This document shows, in pieces, positions 25,379 through 34,932 of a stretch of DNA of 64,000 nt. The translations under genes and the position numbers were made by a program. Positions within the stretch are counted from its first letter, which is position 1. Each line of letters opens with the position of its first letter. Under the pieces are notes generated by a model. That model saw nothing but the letters and a program-made list of their open reading frames with translations. It ran no database searches and had not been told where the DNA came from. The DNA is from Prevotella sp. E9-3. GTDB lineage: Bacteria; Bacteroidota; Bacteroidia; Bacteroidales; Bacteroidaceae. Location of the stretch: positions 2,790,001 through 2,854,000 of the forward strand of contig NZ_CP091786.1 of assembly GCF_022024015.1 (NCBI RefSeq), given 5' to 3'.

Positions 25379-27034
25379 TTAGGAAACTTGAGTATCCTTC
25401 CACTCCTTAGGTGTCATGCCTAAGTGGGCCTTGAAGGTACGGAAGAACGACATTTCGTTGGCGAAGCCCGATTGCAGCGCAACGGCTGCCACCTTGATGT
25501 CAGGCTGACTGACAAGCAACTGCTTGGCATAGTCAATACGGTAGGCGTTGACAAACTGCGAGAAGGAACAGCCACGTGCTGCCTTGATACAATCTGACAC
25601 GTTACGGCTGTTTGTACCTGCCAGTTCGGCAATGTCGGCCACCTTCAACTCACTGTTCAGATAGGGTTTCTCATTCTCCATCAGGTCGCAGATACGCGCC
25701 AACAACAGATTGTCGGGCAGAGTAGAGTCGTCAGGCACAGCAACAGACTGTGGTTTCCGTTTTCTTCTGAGGAGCCATAAAGCGGCGGCACCGCCCGTCA
25801 ATACGGCAATGAAGAGTAGCGACAGCCAGAGCCAGCCGTTACCGGCCTCTGCCTCAACGTCATCGGTGGTACCAAGGTGGAATCGATACGCAGTAGCAAA
25901 AGGAGTGAAATTATTGTCGGTAATGCCGCCTGTCATCAGCAAATCGCCATCGGGCAGAAGAACAGGAGTAGAGAAAGGCAGGGAATCCTGTAGTTCCGTC
26001 TCATAGAGAGTAAGGCGAGCGGGCTGCTTGTCGTACTCCACAGCAAGGACATACAGATGGAATCTCTCGTCACGCCCCACGACATAGCCTCGGTGGATAG
26101 CACGATCGACTATGACAGACGTGAACCACTCCAAGCGTCCTCCTGCCTTAACGCTCATGGGGATGCTGCAATCGGTAGGCAGCAATTGAAGGTCGGTGCC
26201 CTCCAGTTTGGCTATTGCTGCCTCTTGGCTCTTTTTGTTAAGCACCAAGAGCAGATAGGCGTACTGGCACGAATCCCGACTGATACGACTGGCTTCGGCC
26301 GGTTTGGGAAGCAGCACGGATATGGGATACCACTCGTTGAACAGCGGCATCTGCGGAGCATCGCCTTTCAAGCGATCCACAACTACCGTATCGGAGTTGA
26401 GAGCCATGTTTCCGTCCATACATCCTATGACGAGGGCATCGTCTGAAGCTATCGGGAAGATGAAAGGAGAAGCCCGGAAGACCGACACCGACTTGACGAA
26501 CTTGTTCTGTCGCGAACCATCGAACACCTCCATGCAGTCTTCCTCGTAAGAGTTGCCACTGATGAGCACACGTCCGTCTGCCAGCAGGGCCGATGAAGGG
26601 AAGAAGCGTTTCTTCTCCATGCAGCCGTAGCCCTCAAAAGTGCGTGTCTCAGGATCAAAAAGTTCCACGGAAAAAGTCTGTCCTATGCCTAAGGCTTTCT
26701 CATGACCAGCAGCCAGTAGCACTTTGCCCGATGGAAGTGGCTGGCACAAGCCGTGGTCGTGGGTATAGACCATAGGCAACACATGCCACTCACCGTTCTC
26801 GAAATACTCGGCGGTGGGCGTGGGTACGAAACCCGAAGTATGACCTCCCATGACGTATGGGATGCCATTAATGACCAGCGTGCTTCCTCCACCACGTGGG
26901 ATGTTAAGGTCGGGCAGCCGCTCCACCTGCACCTTTTTCACGGTACAGGATATGGAGGTAGCAGCCTGTTGTTGTGCCTTTGCACCCGAGGCGAGCATCA
27001 GGAGCAACAAGATAAACAAGGTACGCACGTACAT
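25379..27034 (-). CDS. Membrane-spanning kelch-propeller AraC-type regulator
   Basis: 551 residues with an unusual layout. A signal peptide (1-20) is followed by about 370 extracytoplasmic residues with kelch/galactose-oxidase-like blades (VMGGHTSGFVPTPTAEYF, PLPSGKVLLAAGH, ALLADGRVLISG, LLPDGDLLMTGG), one transmembrane helix (about 400-422, then the basic stop RRKRK), and a cytoplasmic AraC DNA-binding domain (about 465-547; LKVADIAELAGTNSRNVSDCIK and VAAVALQSGFANEMSFFRTFKAHLGMTPKEWK). It resembles a hybrid two-component regulator stripped of its kinase. It is probably a one-component signal transducer for an outside ligand; the LRR surface protein just downstream is the likely target. Confidence 0.85.
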   Translation of the reverse strand: MYVRTLFILLLLMLASGAKAQQQAATSISCTVKKVQVERLPDLNIPRGGGSTLVINGIPYVMGGHTSGFVPTPTAEYFENGEWHVLPMVYTHDHGLCQPLPSGKVLLAAGHEKALGIGQTFSVELFDPETRTFEGYGCMEKKRFFPSSALLADGRVLISGNSYEEDCMEVFDGSRQNKFVKSVSVFRASPFIFPIASDDALVIGCMDGNMALNSDTVVVDRLKGDAPQMPLFNEWYPISVLLPKPAEASRISRDSCQYAYLLLVLNKKSQEAAIAKLEGTDLQLLPTDCSIPMSVKAGGRLEWFTSVIVDRAIHRGYVVGRDERFHLYVLAVEYDKQPARLTLYETELQDSLPFSTPVLLPDGDLLMTGGITDNNFTPFATAYRFHLGTTDDVEAEAGNGWLWLSLLFIAVLTGGAAALWLLRRKRKPQSVAVPDDSTLPDNLLLARICDLMENEKPYLNSELKVADIAELAGTNSRNVSDCIKAARGCSFSQFVNAYRIDYAKQLLVSQPDIKVAAVALQSGFANEMSFFRTFKAHLGMTPKEWKDTQVS

Positions 27035-27100
27035 TTCTTATTATTATGCTTTATTACCTGTAGATTTGATGATTAAGAGTCGTTAGAGCCTAATTGTATG

Positions 27101-27108
27101 CAAAATTA
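27101..27108 (-). promoter_or_regulatory. Putative -7 box of the kelch-AraC gene
   Basis: Minus-strand TAATTTTG about 67 bases before the start codon; no clear -33 element at the usual spacing. Confidence 0.35.
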
Positions 27109-27151
27109 CAAAAAATGCATGAGAATGCTTCGCTTATTTGAGAAAAAAGAG

Positions 27152-27159
27152 TAATTTTG
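27152..27159 (+). promoter_or_regulatory. Putative -7 box of alaS
   Basis: TAATTTTG lies 31 bases before the alaS ATG. No TTTG at the standard -33 spacing. Confidence 0.4.
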
Positions 27160-27190
27160 CACGCAAAATTGAAAATAACCCCAATTAATA

Positions 27191-29854
27191 ATGACTGCAA
27201 AAGAAATTCGCGACTCATTCAAGAAGTTTTTCGAGTCGAAACAACATGCCATCGTGCCCTCGGCTCCGATGGTAATCAAGGACGACCCGACGCTGATGTT
27301 CACCAACGCCGGTATGAACCAGTGGAAGGACATTATCCTGGGAACCCGCGACCCTGAGCCTCGCCGTCGTGCCGATACCCAGAAATGTTTGCGCGTCAGC
27401 GGTAAGCATAACGACCTGGAGGAAGTAGGCCACGACACCTACCACCACACCATGTTCGAGATGCTGGGCAACTGGTCGTTTGGTGACTACTTCAAGGAAG
27501 GTGCCATCGACATGGCATGGGAATATCTGGTTGATGTGCTGAAACTAAACCCCGAAGACCTTTACGTGACAGTGTTTGAGGGCGATCCCAGCGAAGGTCT
27601 GGAGCGTGACGACGAGGCTGCCGGCTACTGGCTGAAGCATGTGCCTGCCGACCACATCATCAACGGCAACAAGCACGACAACTTCTGGGAAATGGGCGAT
27701 ACCGGTCCTTGCGGTCCCTGCTCAGAGATCCATGTAGATAGCCGTACTCCTGAACAGAAGGCTGCTTCTGGCAAGAGCGGTCGCGAGCTTGTGAACCAGG
27801 ACGACCCGCAGGTCATCGAAATCTGGAACATTGTGTTCATGCAATACAACCGAAAGGCCGACGGCTCGTTGGAGAAGCTCTCCATGAAGGTGATTGATAC
27901 CGGTATGGGCTTCGAGCGTCTGGTACGCATGCTGCAAGGCAAGCATTCAAACTATGACACCGATGTGTTCCAGCCCATCATCAAGGCTGAGCAACAGATT
28001 ACGGGTCTGAAATATACTACCTTTGAGGAAGAAACCGAGAATCCTGTCAGCAAAGAACAGGATGACATCAACGTGGCTATGCGTGTATGCGCCGACCACT
28101 TGCGCGCCGTTTCATTCTCAATTGCTGACGGTCAGCTGCCCAGCAATGCCAAGGCCGGCTATGTGATTCGCCGCATTCTGCGCCGCGCCGTACGCTATGC
28201 CTATACCTTCCTGGGGCAGAAAGAGGCATTCCTCTACAAGCTCATCCCCACCCTCGTTGAGGAGATGGGCGATGCTTTCCCCGAACTGAAGGCTCAGCAG
28301 CAACTCATTGCCAAGGTGATGAAGGAAGAGGAAGATTCATTCCTCCGCACCCTTGACAAGGGTATCCAGCTGCTCGACAAAGCCATGGAGCAGTTGCGCC
28401 AGGAGAAGAAGACCGAACTGGATGGCGAGCAGGCCTTCCGCATGTTCGATACCTATGGTTTCCCTCTCGACCTAACAGAACTGATTTGCCGTGAGAACGG
28501 TTTCACCGTCAACGAAGAGCAGTTCAATGTTGAGATGCAGAAACAGAAAGACCGTGCCCGCAACGCTGCTGCAGTAGAGAATAGTGACTGGGTAGAACTG
28601 AAGCCCGGCGAGCAACAGTTCGTAGGCTACGACTATTCTGAATACGAGTGCGAGATACTCCGCTACCGCAAGGTAACTCAGAAGAAGAACGAGTTCTACG
28701 AAATTGTTCTCTCTTCTACTCCTTTCTATGGTGAGATGGGTGGACAGGTAGGCGATCAGGGCGTACTCGTTTCTGAGACAGAGACCATCGAAGTGATTGA
28801 CTCAAAACGCGAGAACGGTCAGACCATACATATTGTAAAGCAGTTGCCAAAGGATCCTTCGGCACCTTTCATGGCCTGTGTAGATACCGACAAGCGCGAT
28901 GCCTCGGCTGCCAACCATACCGCTACCCACCTGCTCGACTATGCTCTGAAACAGGTGCTGGGCGACCATGTAGAGCAGAAGGGCTCGTTCGTAAGCCCCG
29001 ACACACTGCGTTTCGACTTCTCACACTTTGAGAAAGTTACTGACGAGCAGTTGCGCGAGGTAGAGCGCATGGTCAACGACATGATTCGTCAGGACCTGCC
29101 ACGCGATGAGCACCGCGACATGCCTATGGACGAGGCCAAGAAACTGGGAGCCATTGCACTCTTTGGCGAGAAGTATGGCGACAAGGTGCGTGTGATGCGC
29201 TTTGGTCCCTCTTGCGAGCTCTGCGGCGGTATTCACGCCACTAGCACCGGTCGCATCGGCTTCTTCAAGATCGTTTCCGAAAGCAGTGTGGCTGCCGGCA
29301 TTCGTCGTATCGAGGCCAAGACCGGCAAGGAATGCGAAGAACTGCTCTATCAGACCGAGGACATGCTGAAGGCCGTGAAGTCGTTCTTTAACAATGCCAA
29401 AGACCTGCAGGGCGTTATCCAGAAATATATTGAGGAACACGACCACATGAAGAAGGAGATTGAGTCGTTCCAGGCTCAGGCCGTTGAGCGCGCTGCTCAG
29501 CAGTTGGTCGAGAAGGCCCGTGAGGTGAATGGTGTGAAGGTGGTATCAGCCCATCTACCTATGACTCCTGCTGCAGCCAAGGACCTTGCCTTCAAGGTAC
29601 GTGCCAATGTAGAGGGTTCACTACTCTGTGTGCTGGGTACCGTACATCAGGACAAGCCACAGCTCACTATCATGATGAGCGACGACCTGGTAAGCGACCA
29701 CGGTCTGAATGCCGGACAGATGGTGCGCGAGGCTGCCAAACTGATTCAGGGTGGCGGTGGCGGACAGCCCCACTTTGCTCAGGCAGGCGGCAAGAGTGCC
29801 GACGGCATCACTGCTGCCATCGACAAAGTGCTGGAACTGGCAAAACTATCATAA
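27191..29854 (+). CDS. alaS: Alanyl-tRNA synthetase
   Basis: 887 residues, close to the usual 870-880. The class II catalytic core occupies the N-terminal half (motif 1 region with [16 protein letters not shown]; motif 2 around [18 protein letters not shown]; motif 3 around [19 protein letters not shown]). The editing domain (about 560-710) keeps the zinc-binding HTATHLL (HxxxH) and CELCGGIHA (CxxxH) motifs that clear Ser- and Gly-mischarged tRNA-Ala. The C-Ala domain ends with [15 protein letters not shown]. Transcribed alone; a hairpin terminator follows. Confidence 0.97.
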   Translation: MTAKEIRDSFKKFFESKQHAIVPSAPMVIKDDPTLMFTNAGMNQWKDIILGTRDPEPRRRADTQKCLRVSGKHNDLEEVGHDTYHHTMFEMLGNWSFGDYFKEGAIDMAWEYLVDVLKLNPEDLYVTVFEGDPSEGLERDDEAAGYWLKHVPADHIINGNKHDNFWEMGDTGPCGPCSEIHVDSRTPEQKAASGKSGRELVNQDDPQVIEIWNIVFMQYNRKADGSLEKLSMKVIDTGMGFERLVRMLQGKHSNYDTDVFQPIIKAEQQITGLKYTTFEEETENPVSKEQDDINVAMRVCADHLRAVSFSIADGQLPSNAKAGYVIRRILRRAVRYAYTFLGQKEAFLYKLIPTLVEEMGDAFPELKAQQQLIAKVMKEEEDSFLRTLDKGIQLLDKAMEQLRQEKKTELDGEQAFRMFDTYGFPLDLTELICRENGFTVNEEQFNVEMQKQKDRARNAAAVENSDWVELKPGEQQFVGYDYSEYECEILRYRKVTQKKNEFYEIVLSSTPFYGEMGGQVGDQGVLVSETETIEVIDSKRENGQTIHIVKQLPKDPSAPFMACVDTDKRDASAANHTATHLLDYALKQVLGDHVEQKGSFVSPDTLRFDFSHFEKVTDEQLREVERMVNDMIRQDLPRDEHRDMPMDEAKKLGAIALFGEKYGDKVRVMRFGPSCELCGGIHATSTGRIGFFKIVSESSVAAGIRRIEAKTGKECEELLYQTEDMLKAVKSFFNNAKDLQGVIQKYIEEHDHMKKEIESFQAQAVERAAQQLVEKAREVNGVKVVSAHLPMTPAAAKDLAFKVRANVEGSLLCVLGTVHQDKPQLTIMMSDDLVSDHGLNAGQMVREAAKLIQGGGGGQPHFAQAGGKSADGITAAIDKVLELAKLS

Positions 29855-29860
29855 AACAGC

Positions 29861-29895
29861 AACGGCCTCACAACACACTTGTGAGGTCGTTTTCT
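29861..29895 (+). terminator. Terminator of alaS
   Basis: Stem AACGGCCTCAC with GTGAGGTCGTT (one G-T pair), 9-base loop, followed by TTTCTT. Confidence 0.8.
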
Positions 29896-29933
29896 TATCT
29901 TTCTCTTAACCTTTATCCCTCTTCATTTGCACA

Positions 29934-30003
29934 ATTATGAATTATGAATTATGCATTATGAATTGAGAAAGATTTTTCACTCTTCATTCTTCACTCTTCA
30001 CTC
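29934..30003. repeat. Two adjacent heptamer microsatellites
   Basis: 29934-29964 holds four copies of ATTATGA (one with C in the last place) plus three bases; 29976-30003 holds four copies of TTCACTC (one TTCATTC). The second array runs into the last codons and the stop of dacB. Slippage by one unit would change the reading frame of the dacB end only slightly. Confidence 0.8.
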
Positions 30004-31172
30004 CCCTTGTTTCCACACATCAGACTACAGAGTCGGTCCTGAAAATTGCGGGCCTCCTTGCCGCTCATCACGCCCTGATTGATCACGGCGAAACAGTATT
30101 CATGTCCATTGGCAGCCGTGAGATAGCCGGCCAAAGAGATGATGCCCGTCAGTGTGCCCGTCTTTGCACGCACATTGCCTTCGGCTGGTGTGTTCTTCAT
30201 ACGCTTTTTCAAGGTACCATCCTGTCCGGCAACGGGCAGCGAGGGCAACAGGTGAGCATAGATGCCGGGTTGCTGATAGGCATAGCGCAACAGAGCAGTC
30301 AGCAACTCCGGCGACACATAGTTATACAGTGACAGTCCACTGCCGTCGGCAAGTCGATACCGATCGCTGTCCAGTCCCAAGGTGTTAATCAACTGTTTCT
30401 CCATTGAACGGGCACCAATGGCACTCGCAGGCCTAAGTCCATAGCTGGCAGCCATCTGATAGTACAGACATTCGGCATAGAGATTGTCGCTTTCTTTCAT
30501 CATGCGAAGCAGCAACTGGTCAATACTATGATGAACGACGGCAAGAGGGATGGCATCCAATGGTGGACGATCTTCAAACACAGTAAGGCTGTCTATCACT
30601 ATGCCGATATCGGTCAGTTCAACAATAAAACGTTCCAAAAAGTTTGCCTTCCCATTTACCAACAGAGGCGACAGCGTAGGGTTGTCATCGTCCCAGCACC
30701 ATCCCTCGCCCCAGTGCAGGGTGTCCTTCATCGAACGGTCGGTGACGATAGAGCCACGCAGCGTATCCACCCCCAGCCATCTGAGCCGTTCGGCAAAGTC
30801 GCGCAGGTCGGTATGGTCAAACATAGGGTCCATGCCGCCCGTCAGGTAGATATTTCCTGTCAATGTACTGTCCTTCAGTTCGCCTGAATAGCTTAGCGAA
30901 GTTTTCAACTGATAGTTGCCTCCCAGATAGTGAAGGGCCGAAACTGCAGTCACCACCTTCATGGTAGAAGCCGGACGCATGGTCTGCCTGTGGTTATGGG
31001 TATAGACAGCAGAATCGGCCGTCAGGTCATATACCATTAGTCCCACCTGCGATGTTTCCAACAGCGGTTCACTGGCCAGTAGCGAGTCCAACCGCACCCT
31101 GAGACTATCCTGTGCCCACGCACCGACAGTGCAGCAAAGAAAAAACAGCGATATATAGAAAACTCTTTTCAT
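29991..31172 (-). CDS. dacB: D-alanyl-D-alanine carboxypeptidase/endopeptidase (PBP4-type)
   Basis: 393 residues from the ATG at 31172, which gives a clean signal peptide ending GAWA; the longer frame to 31268 crosses a promoter-like box. Serine peptidase family S13, low-molecular-weight penicillin-binding protein acting on peptidoglycan peptides in the periplasm. The three active-site motifs are visible: SxxK in RPASTMKVV, SxN in KESDNLYAE, and KTG in RAKTGTLTG. It is shorter than E. coli PBP4 (477) because the insert between the first two motifs is reduced, as in many Bacteroidetes. The C-terminus is encoded by a heptamer repeat. Confidence 0.93.
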   Translation of the reverse strand: MKRVFYISLFFLCCTVGAWAQDSLRVRLDSLLASEPLLETSQVGLMVYDLTADSAVYTHNHRQTMRPASTMKVVTAVSALHYLGGNYQLKTSLSYSGELKDSTLTGNIYLTGGMDPMFDHTDLRDFAERLRWLGVDTLRGSIVTDRSMKDTLHWGEGWCWDDDNPTLSPLLVNGKANFLERFIVELTDIGIVIDSLTVFEDRPPLDAIPLAVVHHSIDQLLLRMMKESDNLYAECLYYQMAASYGLRPASAIGARSMEKQLINTLGLDSDRYRLADGSGLSLYNYVSPELLTALLRYAYQQPGIYAHLLPSLPVAGQDGTLKKRMKNTPAEGNVRAKTGTLTGIISLAGYLTAANGHEYCFAVINQGVMSGKEARNFQDRLCSLMCGNKGSEE

Positions 31173-31181
31173 AACTATCTG

Positions 31182-31189
31182 CAAAAGTA
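31182..31189 (-). promoter_or_regulatory. Putative -7 box close to dacB start
   Basis: Minus-strand TACTTTTG ends 9 bases before the ATG at 31172, implying a leader of only a few bases. Confidence 0.4.
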
Positions 31190-31309
31190 CAGAAAAAACA
31201 GAAAAACAGCGCCTCATCTCATCAACTTTTTTGCCATCATCGTCTTTCATGCAATAAAAACGGAACAAAGCCCGTTATTTCATTGTATATACAAACAAAA
31301 AATCCTACG

Positions 31310-31939
31310 ATGATTGAATACATAAAAGGCGAACTGACCGAGTTGACTCCTGCCATGGCTACAGTTGAAGCAGCAGGAGTGGGTTACGGTCTGAATATCA
31401 CCCTTACGACTTATTCTGCTTGCCAGAAATACCTTTCTCACCCTGGCAGTGCTGCCAAAGAGCCTGTAAAGCTTTATATCCATGAAGCCATTCGCGAGGA
31501 CGCTCACGTGCTTTATGGCTTCTATAATAAAAAGGAACGTGAAATGTTCCAGTTGCTCATCACTGTCAGTGGTGTTGGAGCAAACACCGCCCGCATGGTA
31601 TTGTCAGGCATGAGCGTTGCCGAGTTGTGTAATGCCATTTCCACCGGCAATGCCAAACTGATTCAGGCAGTGAAGGGCATTGGCAAGATGACGGCCCAGC
31701 GCATCATCGTTGATCTGAAAGACAAAATCGTAGCACTGGGTATTGCACAAGAGATTCCCGCCGGCGGTTCCATCGCCTCGCCTGTGAACAATGCCGTACG
31801 CGACGAGGCTGTGGCAGCCCTCACCATGTTGGGCTTTGCGCCTGCACCCACCCAGAAGGTGGTGGTGGCCATACTGCAGGAACAGCCTGCCCTACCCGTA
31901 GAACAGGTGGTGAAACTCGCACTGAAACAGATAAAGTAA
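31310..31939 (+). CDS. ruvA: Holliday junction DNA helicase subunit RuvA
   Basis: 209 residues from the ATG at 31310 (MIEYIKGEL), the standard RuvA start; a frame start at 31283 is rejected. RuvA binds four-way junctions and loads RuvB. It has the N-terminal OB fold ([13 protein letters not shown], then [21 protein letters not shown]), two helix-hairpin-helix motifs ([15 protein letters not shown] and [19 protein letters not shown]) and the C-terminal domain for RuvB contact ([10 protein letters not shown]). In Bacteroidetes ruvA is often directly upstream of sprA; here a 4.5-kb minus-strand block lies between them. Confidence 0.96.
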   Translation: MIEYIKGELTELTPAMATVEAAGVGYGLNITLTTYSACQKYLSHPGSAAKEPVKLYIHEAIREDAHVLYGFYNKKEREMFQLLITVSGVGANTARMVLSGMSVAELCNAISTGNAKLIQAVKGIGKMTAQRIIVDLKDKIVALGIAQEIPAGGSIASPVNNAVRDEAVAALTMLGFAPAPTQKVVVAILQEQPALPVEQVVKLALKQIK

Positions 31940-31991
31940 CTGAAAGTTAAAGGAGTAAAGGTATAGCCTAACGCGCGTAAAATTAGGATTT

Positions 31992-32867
31992 TCAAAGACT
32001 ATTTTTTTCAGCATCATCAAGATTCTGCTGAAAAAAATAGTAAGTACTGCATCCATAGCCACACCAATAGCCGATGCCTCCTTGAACATTGGTTCGAACG
32101 CCAAGGGGGGAAGAGAAAAACATATTTGTGGAAAGATTCTGATCTTTAAGATAATCGTCCCAAAAATGGAAAGAACACTCATCGACTTGCGCAAACTTTA
32201 TGGTAAGCAACTCACGATCAGAGAAATAAGGTATATAACTATCTCCGATAAGTTGATGGCCCCTATAGACAGGCACTTCTGTAGGGCCGTCAAGTACAAC
32301 GTCGTCAATGCTTCCCAAATAAGATCCTATGAACTGACGACTTTGAGTTCCCTCACGAACAAAGAACTGGTAGTAATTCTTCTCATTAGGATTATCGGTA
32401 AAACAAGCCTTGATATAGTGGAGTGAGTCCGATCCTTCCACCCTTTCCACTTTGAACGAATCAATCTGAGGTGCCTTCGGTATGGTGGTTGTAGCGGTTG
32501 CATAATAGTTGTCATACTCTACCGTGAGATGATATGTTTTTCCCTCTTGACCAATCATATAACCTGTAGTGTAAACATAAGGAGGATAATACCCTTTGTC
32601 AAACTTTCCCGTAAGCACAACACTATTTTCGCCATCAGAAACCGTAACCTTAGCCCATTTAACAAGGAATTCCTGATAATCTTCTATACTCTGATACTCG
32701 CTGGTAATGGGAAGTGTCGTAGTAATTAAAACCACTGGCGGTTCACCATTTTCTATCCATCCCTCTACGACAAGGGCCGATTCAGTTTGTTCAACACCAT
32801 AATCATCACTACAGCCCATTAGCCACATGGTGGTAAAACCTATTATGAAAAGACGAAAGAATCTCAT
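31992..32867 (-). CDS. DUF4249 family lipoprotein
   Basis: 291 residues with a lipoprotein signal (lipobox LMGC, Cys19) and the DUF4249 start VVEGWIENGEPPVVLITTTLPI, followed by an Ig-like beta pattern (YHLTVEYDNYYATATTTIPKAPQIDSF). DUF4249 proteins are Bacteroidetes lipoproteins nearly always encoded beside a TonB-dependent receptor, as here: its start lies 2 bases after the receptor stop. It probably works as a surface partner of that receptor. Substrate unknown. Confidence 0.88.
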   Translation of the reverse strand: MRFFRLFIIGFTTMWLMGCSDDYGVEQTESALVVEGWIENGEPPVVLITTTLPITSEYQSIEDYQEFLVKWAKVTVSDGENSVVLTGKFDKGYYPPYVYTTGYMIGQEGKTYHLTVEYDNYYATATTTIPKAPQIDSFKVERVEGSDSLHYIKACFTDNPNEKNYYQFFVREGTQSRQFIGSYLGSIDDVVLDGPTEVPVYRGHQLIGDSYIPYFSDRELLTIKFAQVDECSFHFWDDYLKDQNLSTNMFFSSPLGVRTNVQGGIGYWCGYGCSTYYFFQQNLDDAEKNSL

Positions 32868-32869
32868 AG

Positions 32870-34912
32870 CTAAAACTTACAATAATAACTGACTGAGGGC
32901 AGAACATCAATAGCAAAAGTCACCGGCTTATAGGCAAACTGGACTCCACCCTTGGTACTGACATAATAGAAGAGTTCATTGCGATGGGCTGTAGCATTAT
33001 AGACTGACAGATTCACACCTTGTTCTTTGAACCATCGTGTGTGCCACTTGTAGTTTACTGAAAGGTCGAGACGCGCATAAGGTTTCAGTCTGCTACCATT
33101 ATGCTCTCCATAGTCAATGAGGAAATTGGTGTTTATAAATGCAATATGACGGGGGGCGGTGAAGGGAGTACCAGTGGCATAGACGAAGGTTGATCCAAAA
33201 CTCCAATGTGGGTTGAGCGAGTAACTGCCGACAAACGTGAGTTCGTGGGGTCTTTCATGAGCTGCTGGAAAATATCCTTTCATATTTTCCTCCTCAAAAG
33301 TGCGTCGGGCTCGCGTAAACGTATAACTCACCCATCCTGTAATATTACCTGTACATTTCTGTAACATTGCACTGTATCCATAGTTATAACCCTTGCCGTA
33401 AATCAGGTTACGCTCAATATCGTAGGTACTGTTAACATAGTCGAGAACTGAACCTTTGTATTCTATCTGGCGATTGATTTGCATATAATAGGCATCAAGC
33501 GACAAACGATATCGGCGACCAAAAAGATAGCGAGAAGCACCTGCAGAATAGATATAAGCATACTGGGGCCTACGTTTATCACTGGACGACAACCAAAATT
33601 CCGACGGAAGCCCTATGTTTGAGAAACCTGTCTGAAACAGATATTGATGTTTTGTAGAGAAACTGACGGAGAGCAATGTCATATAATCATCGTATAACAA
33701 AGCCACAGACGGGTCGGCACTGGTATAAGACTTTTTATCATCATACAGATAGTGACTCCCTTTCAATCCGGCTACCGCCTGCACATTCCCGGCTATTGGC
33801 TGCTGATACTCAACGAAGAGCGATGTTTCAAGAGAATTGGTGGTGGAAGTGTGACCATTGCTTTTATTAAAACTCCCATCAGCCTTTAGCGATTGTGGCT
33901 CCACGTGATGCATAACACTCTCTATGCCATAGTGCCAGCGACGGTAGTTGGCTGTGCTTTTAAGACCAATGTCAATGATACCGGATAGCAATTGAAAATC
34001 TGCATCATTCATTATGAGACTGAACTTGTTGTTGTAGTTAGTCACATAGCCCATAGTATGCATATTAAAGTCTTCCCTACTATCGTAAAACCAATGAAGG
34101 GCAGCCATACTGTTACCCCAATGGTCGCCCATTTCGGCCAAATAGTGGGATTCGTTCATCTCAAGCCTATCATTACCGCTATAGGCATCAAGCACCAACA
34201 AATGACGGTCGTTAATCCGGTGACTAAGAGTAACATTGGCATCATAGAAAGAATAAAGCAACTGCTGATCATCAGCCTTCAGCCATCGACTATAGAGCAG
34301 GTTCATGTAGGAGAGACGTGCAGATGCCGTAAGACCTGTGCGTTGTCCTAATGGTGTGCGGAGGGTGGCTTGTGAGGAGATAAGCCCTAAAGCCAGTTCG
34401 CCTCCCAAAGAGTCAGGTCTGTCAATGGGAAGTTCCATATTCAGTTCACCACCAAGGCGGTTTGAGGTACTGCCCAGTGTTGCATTTCTATGAAGCGAGA
34501 GCGCTTTGTAGTGTGATGCATTGAAAGTAGAGAAGAAGCCCATCAGATGGCTGGCATTGTAGATGGGGGCACCGCCAATAGAAATCAAATTGTGAGAATT
34601 CTCACATCCACGGATATTGATGCCACTCTTATACTCATTATTGGTCTGTATGCCAGGCAGCATCTGTGTGTAATGCAAGGGGTCAGCATTTCCCAATATC
34701 TTGGGAAGGTCATCCATCATCTGCATATCCCAACGTATTGAGCCATCACGCTGGGTCTTCACAGAAGATGTATAGTGGAAGCCACGAACGGTAATACTAT
34801 CTAATGACAAGCTCCACGCTTTTTCTTCCTCTTGCGCAATGGCAGAGAAAGAAAAAGCGCAGAGCATGAATGCAGTCGGAAAGCAGCTTTTGAAAAGGCT
34901 ACACATCGACAT
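32870..34912 (-). CDS. TonB-dependent receptor paired with DUF4249
   Basis: 680 residues. The signal peptide ends SAIA; the plug domain (about 35-160) contains SLDSITVRGFHY, LPGIQTNNEYKSGINIRGCENSHN and the glycine-rich GGAPIYNASHLMGFFSTFN; the rest is a 22-strand-type barrel rich in alternating aromatic strands. It lacks the N-terminal CarboxypepD_reg domain usually present in the DUF4249-associated receptors, so it is shorter than most. Gaps to both neighbours are 2 and 20 bases, giving an operon lipoprotein-receptor-DUF4249. Cargo unknown; small for SusC, so siderophore- or peptide-like substrates are conceivable. Confidence 0.88.
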   Translation of the reverse strand: MSMCSLFKSCFPTAFMLCAFSFSAIAQEEEKAWSLSLDSITVRGFHYTSSVKTQRDGSIRWDMQMMDDLPKILGNADPLHYTQMLPGIQTNNEYKSGINIRGCENSHNLISIGGAPIYNASHLMGFFSTFNASHYKALSLHRNATLGSTSNRLGGELNMELPIDRPDSLGGELALGLISSQATLRTPLGQRTGLTASARLSYMNLLYSRWLKADDQQLLYSFYDANVTLSHRINDRHLLVLDAYSGNDRLEMNESHYLAEMGDHWGNSMAALHWFYDSREDFNMHTMGYVTNYNNKFSLIMNDADFQLLSGIIDIGLKSTANYRRWHYGIESVMHHVEPQSLKADGSFNKSNGHTSTTNSLETSLFVEYQQPIAGNVQAVAGLKGSHYLYDDKKSYTSADPSVALLYDDYMTLLSVSFSTKHQYLFQTGFSNIGLPSEFWLSSSDKRRPQYAYIYSAGASRYLFGRRYRLSLDAYYMQINRQIEYKGSVLDYVNSTYDIERNLIYGKGYNYGYSAMLQKCTGNITGWVSYTFTRARRTFEEENMKGYFPAAHERPHELTFVGSYSLNPHWSFGSTFVYATGTPFTAPRHIAFINTNFLIDYGEHNGSRLKPYARLDLSVNYKWHTRWFKEQGVNLSVYNATAHRNELFYYVSTKGGVQFAYKPVTFAIDVLPSVSYYCKF

Positions 34913-34932
34913 TTTCTCGAAAAACAGAGTGA

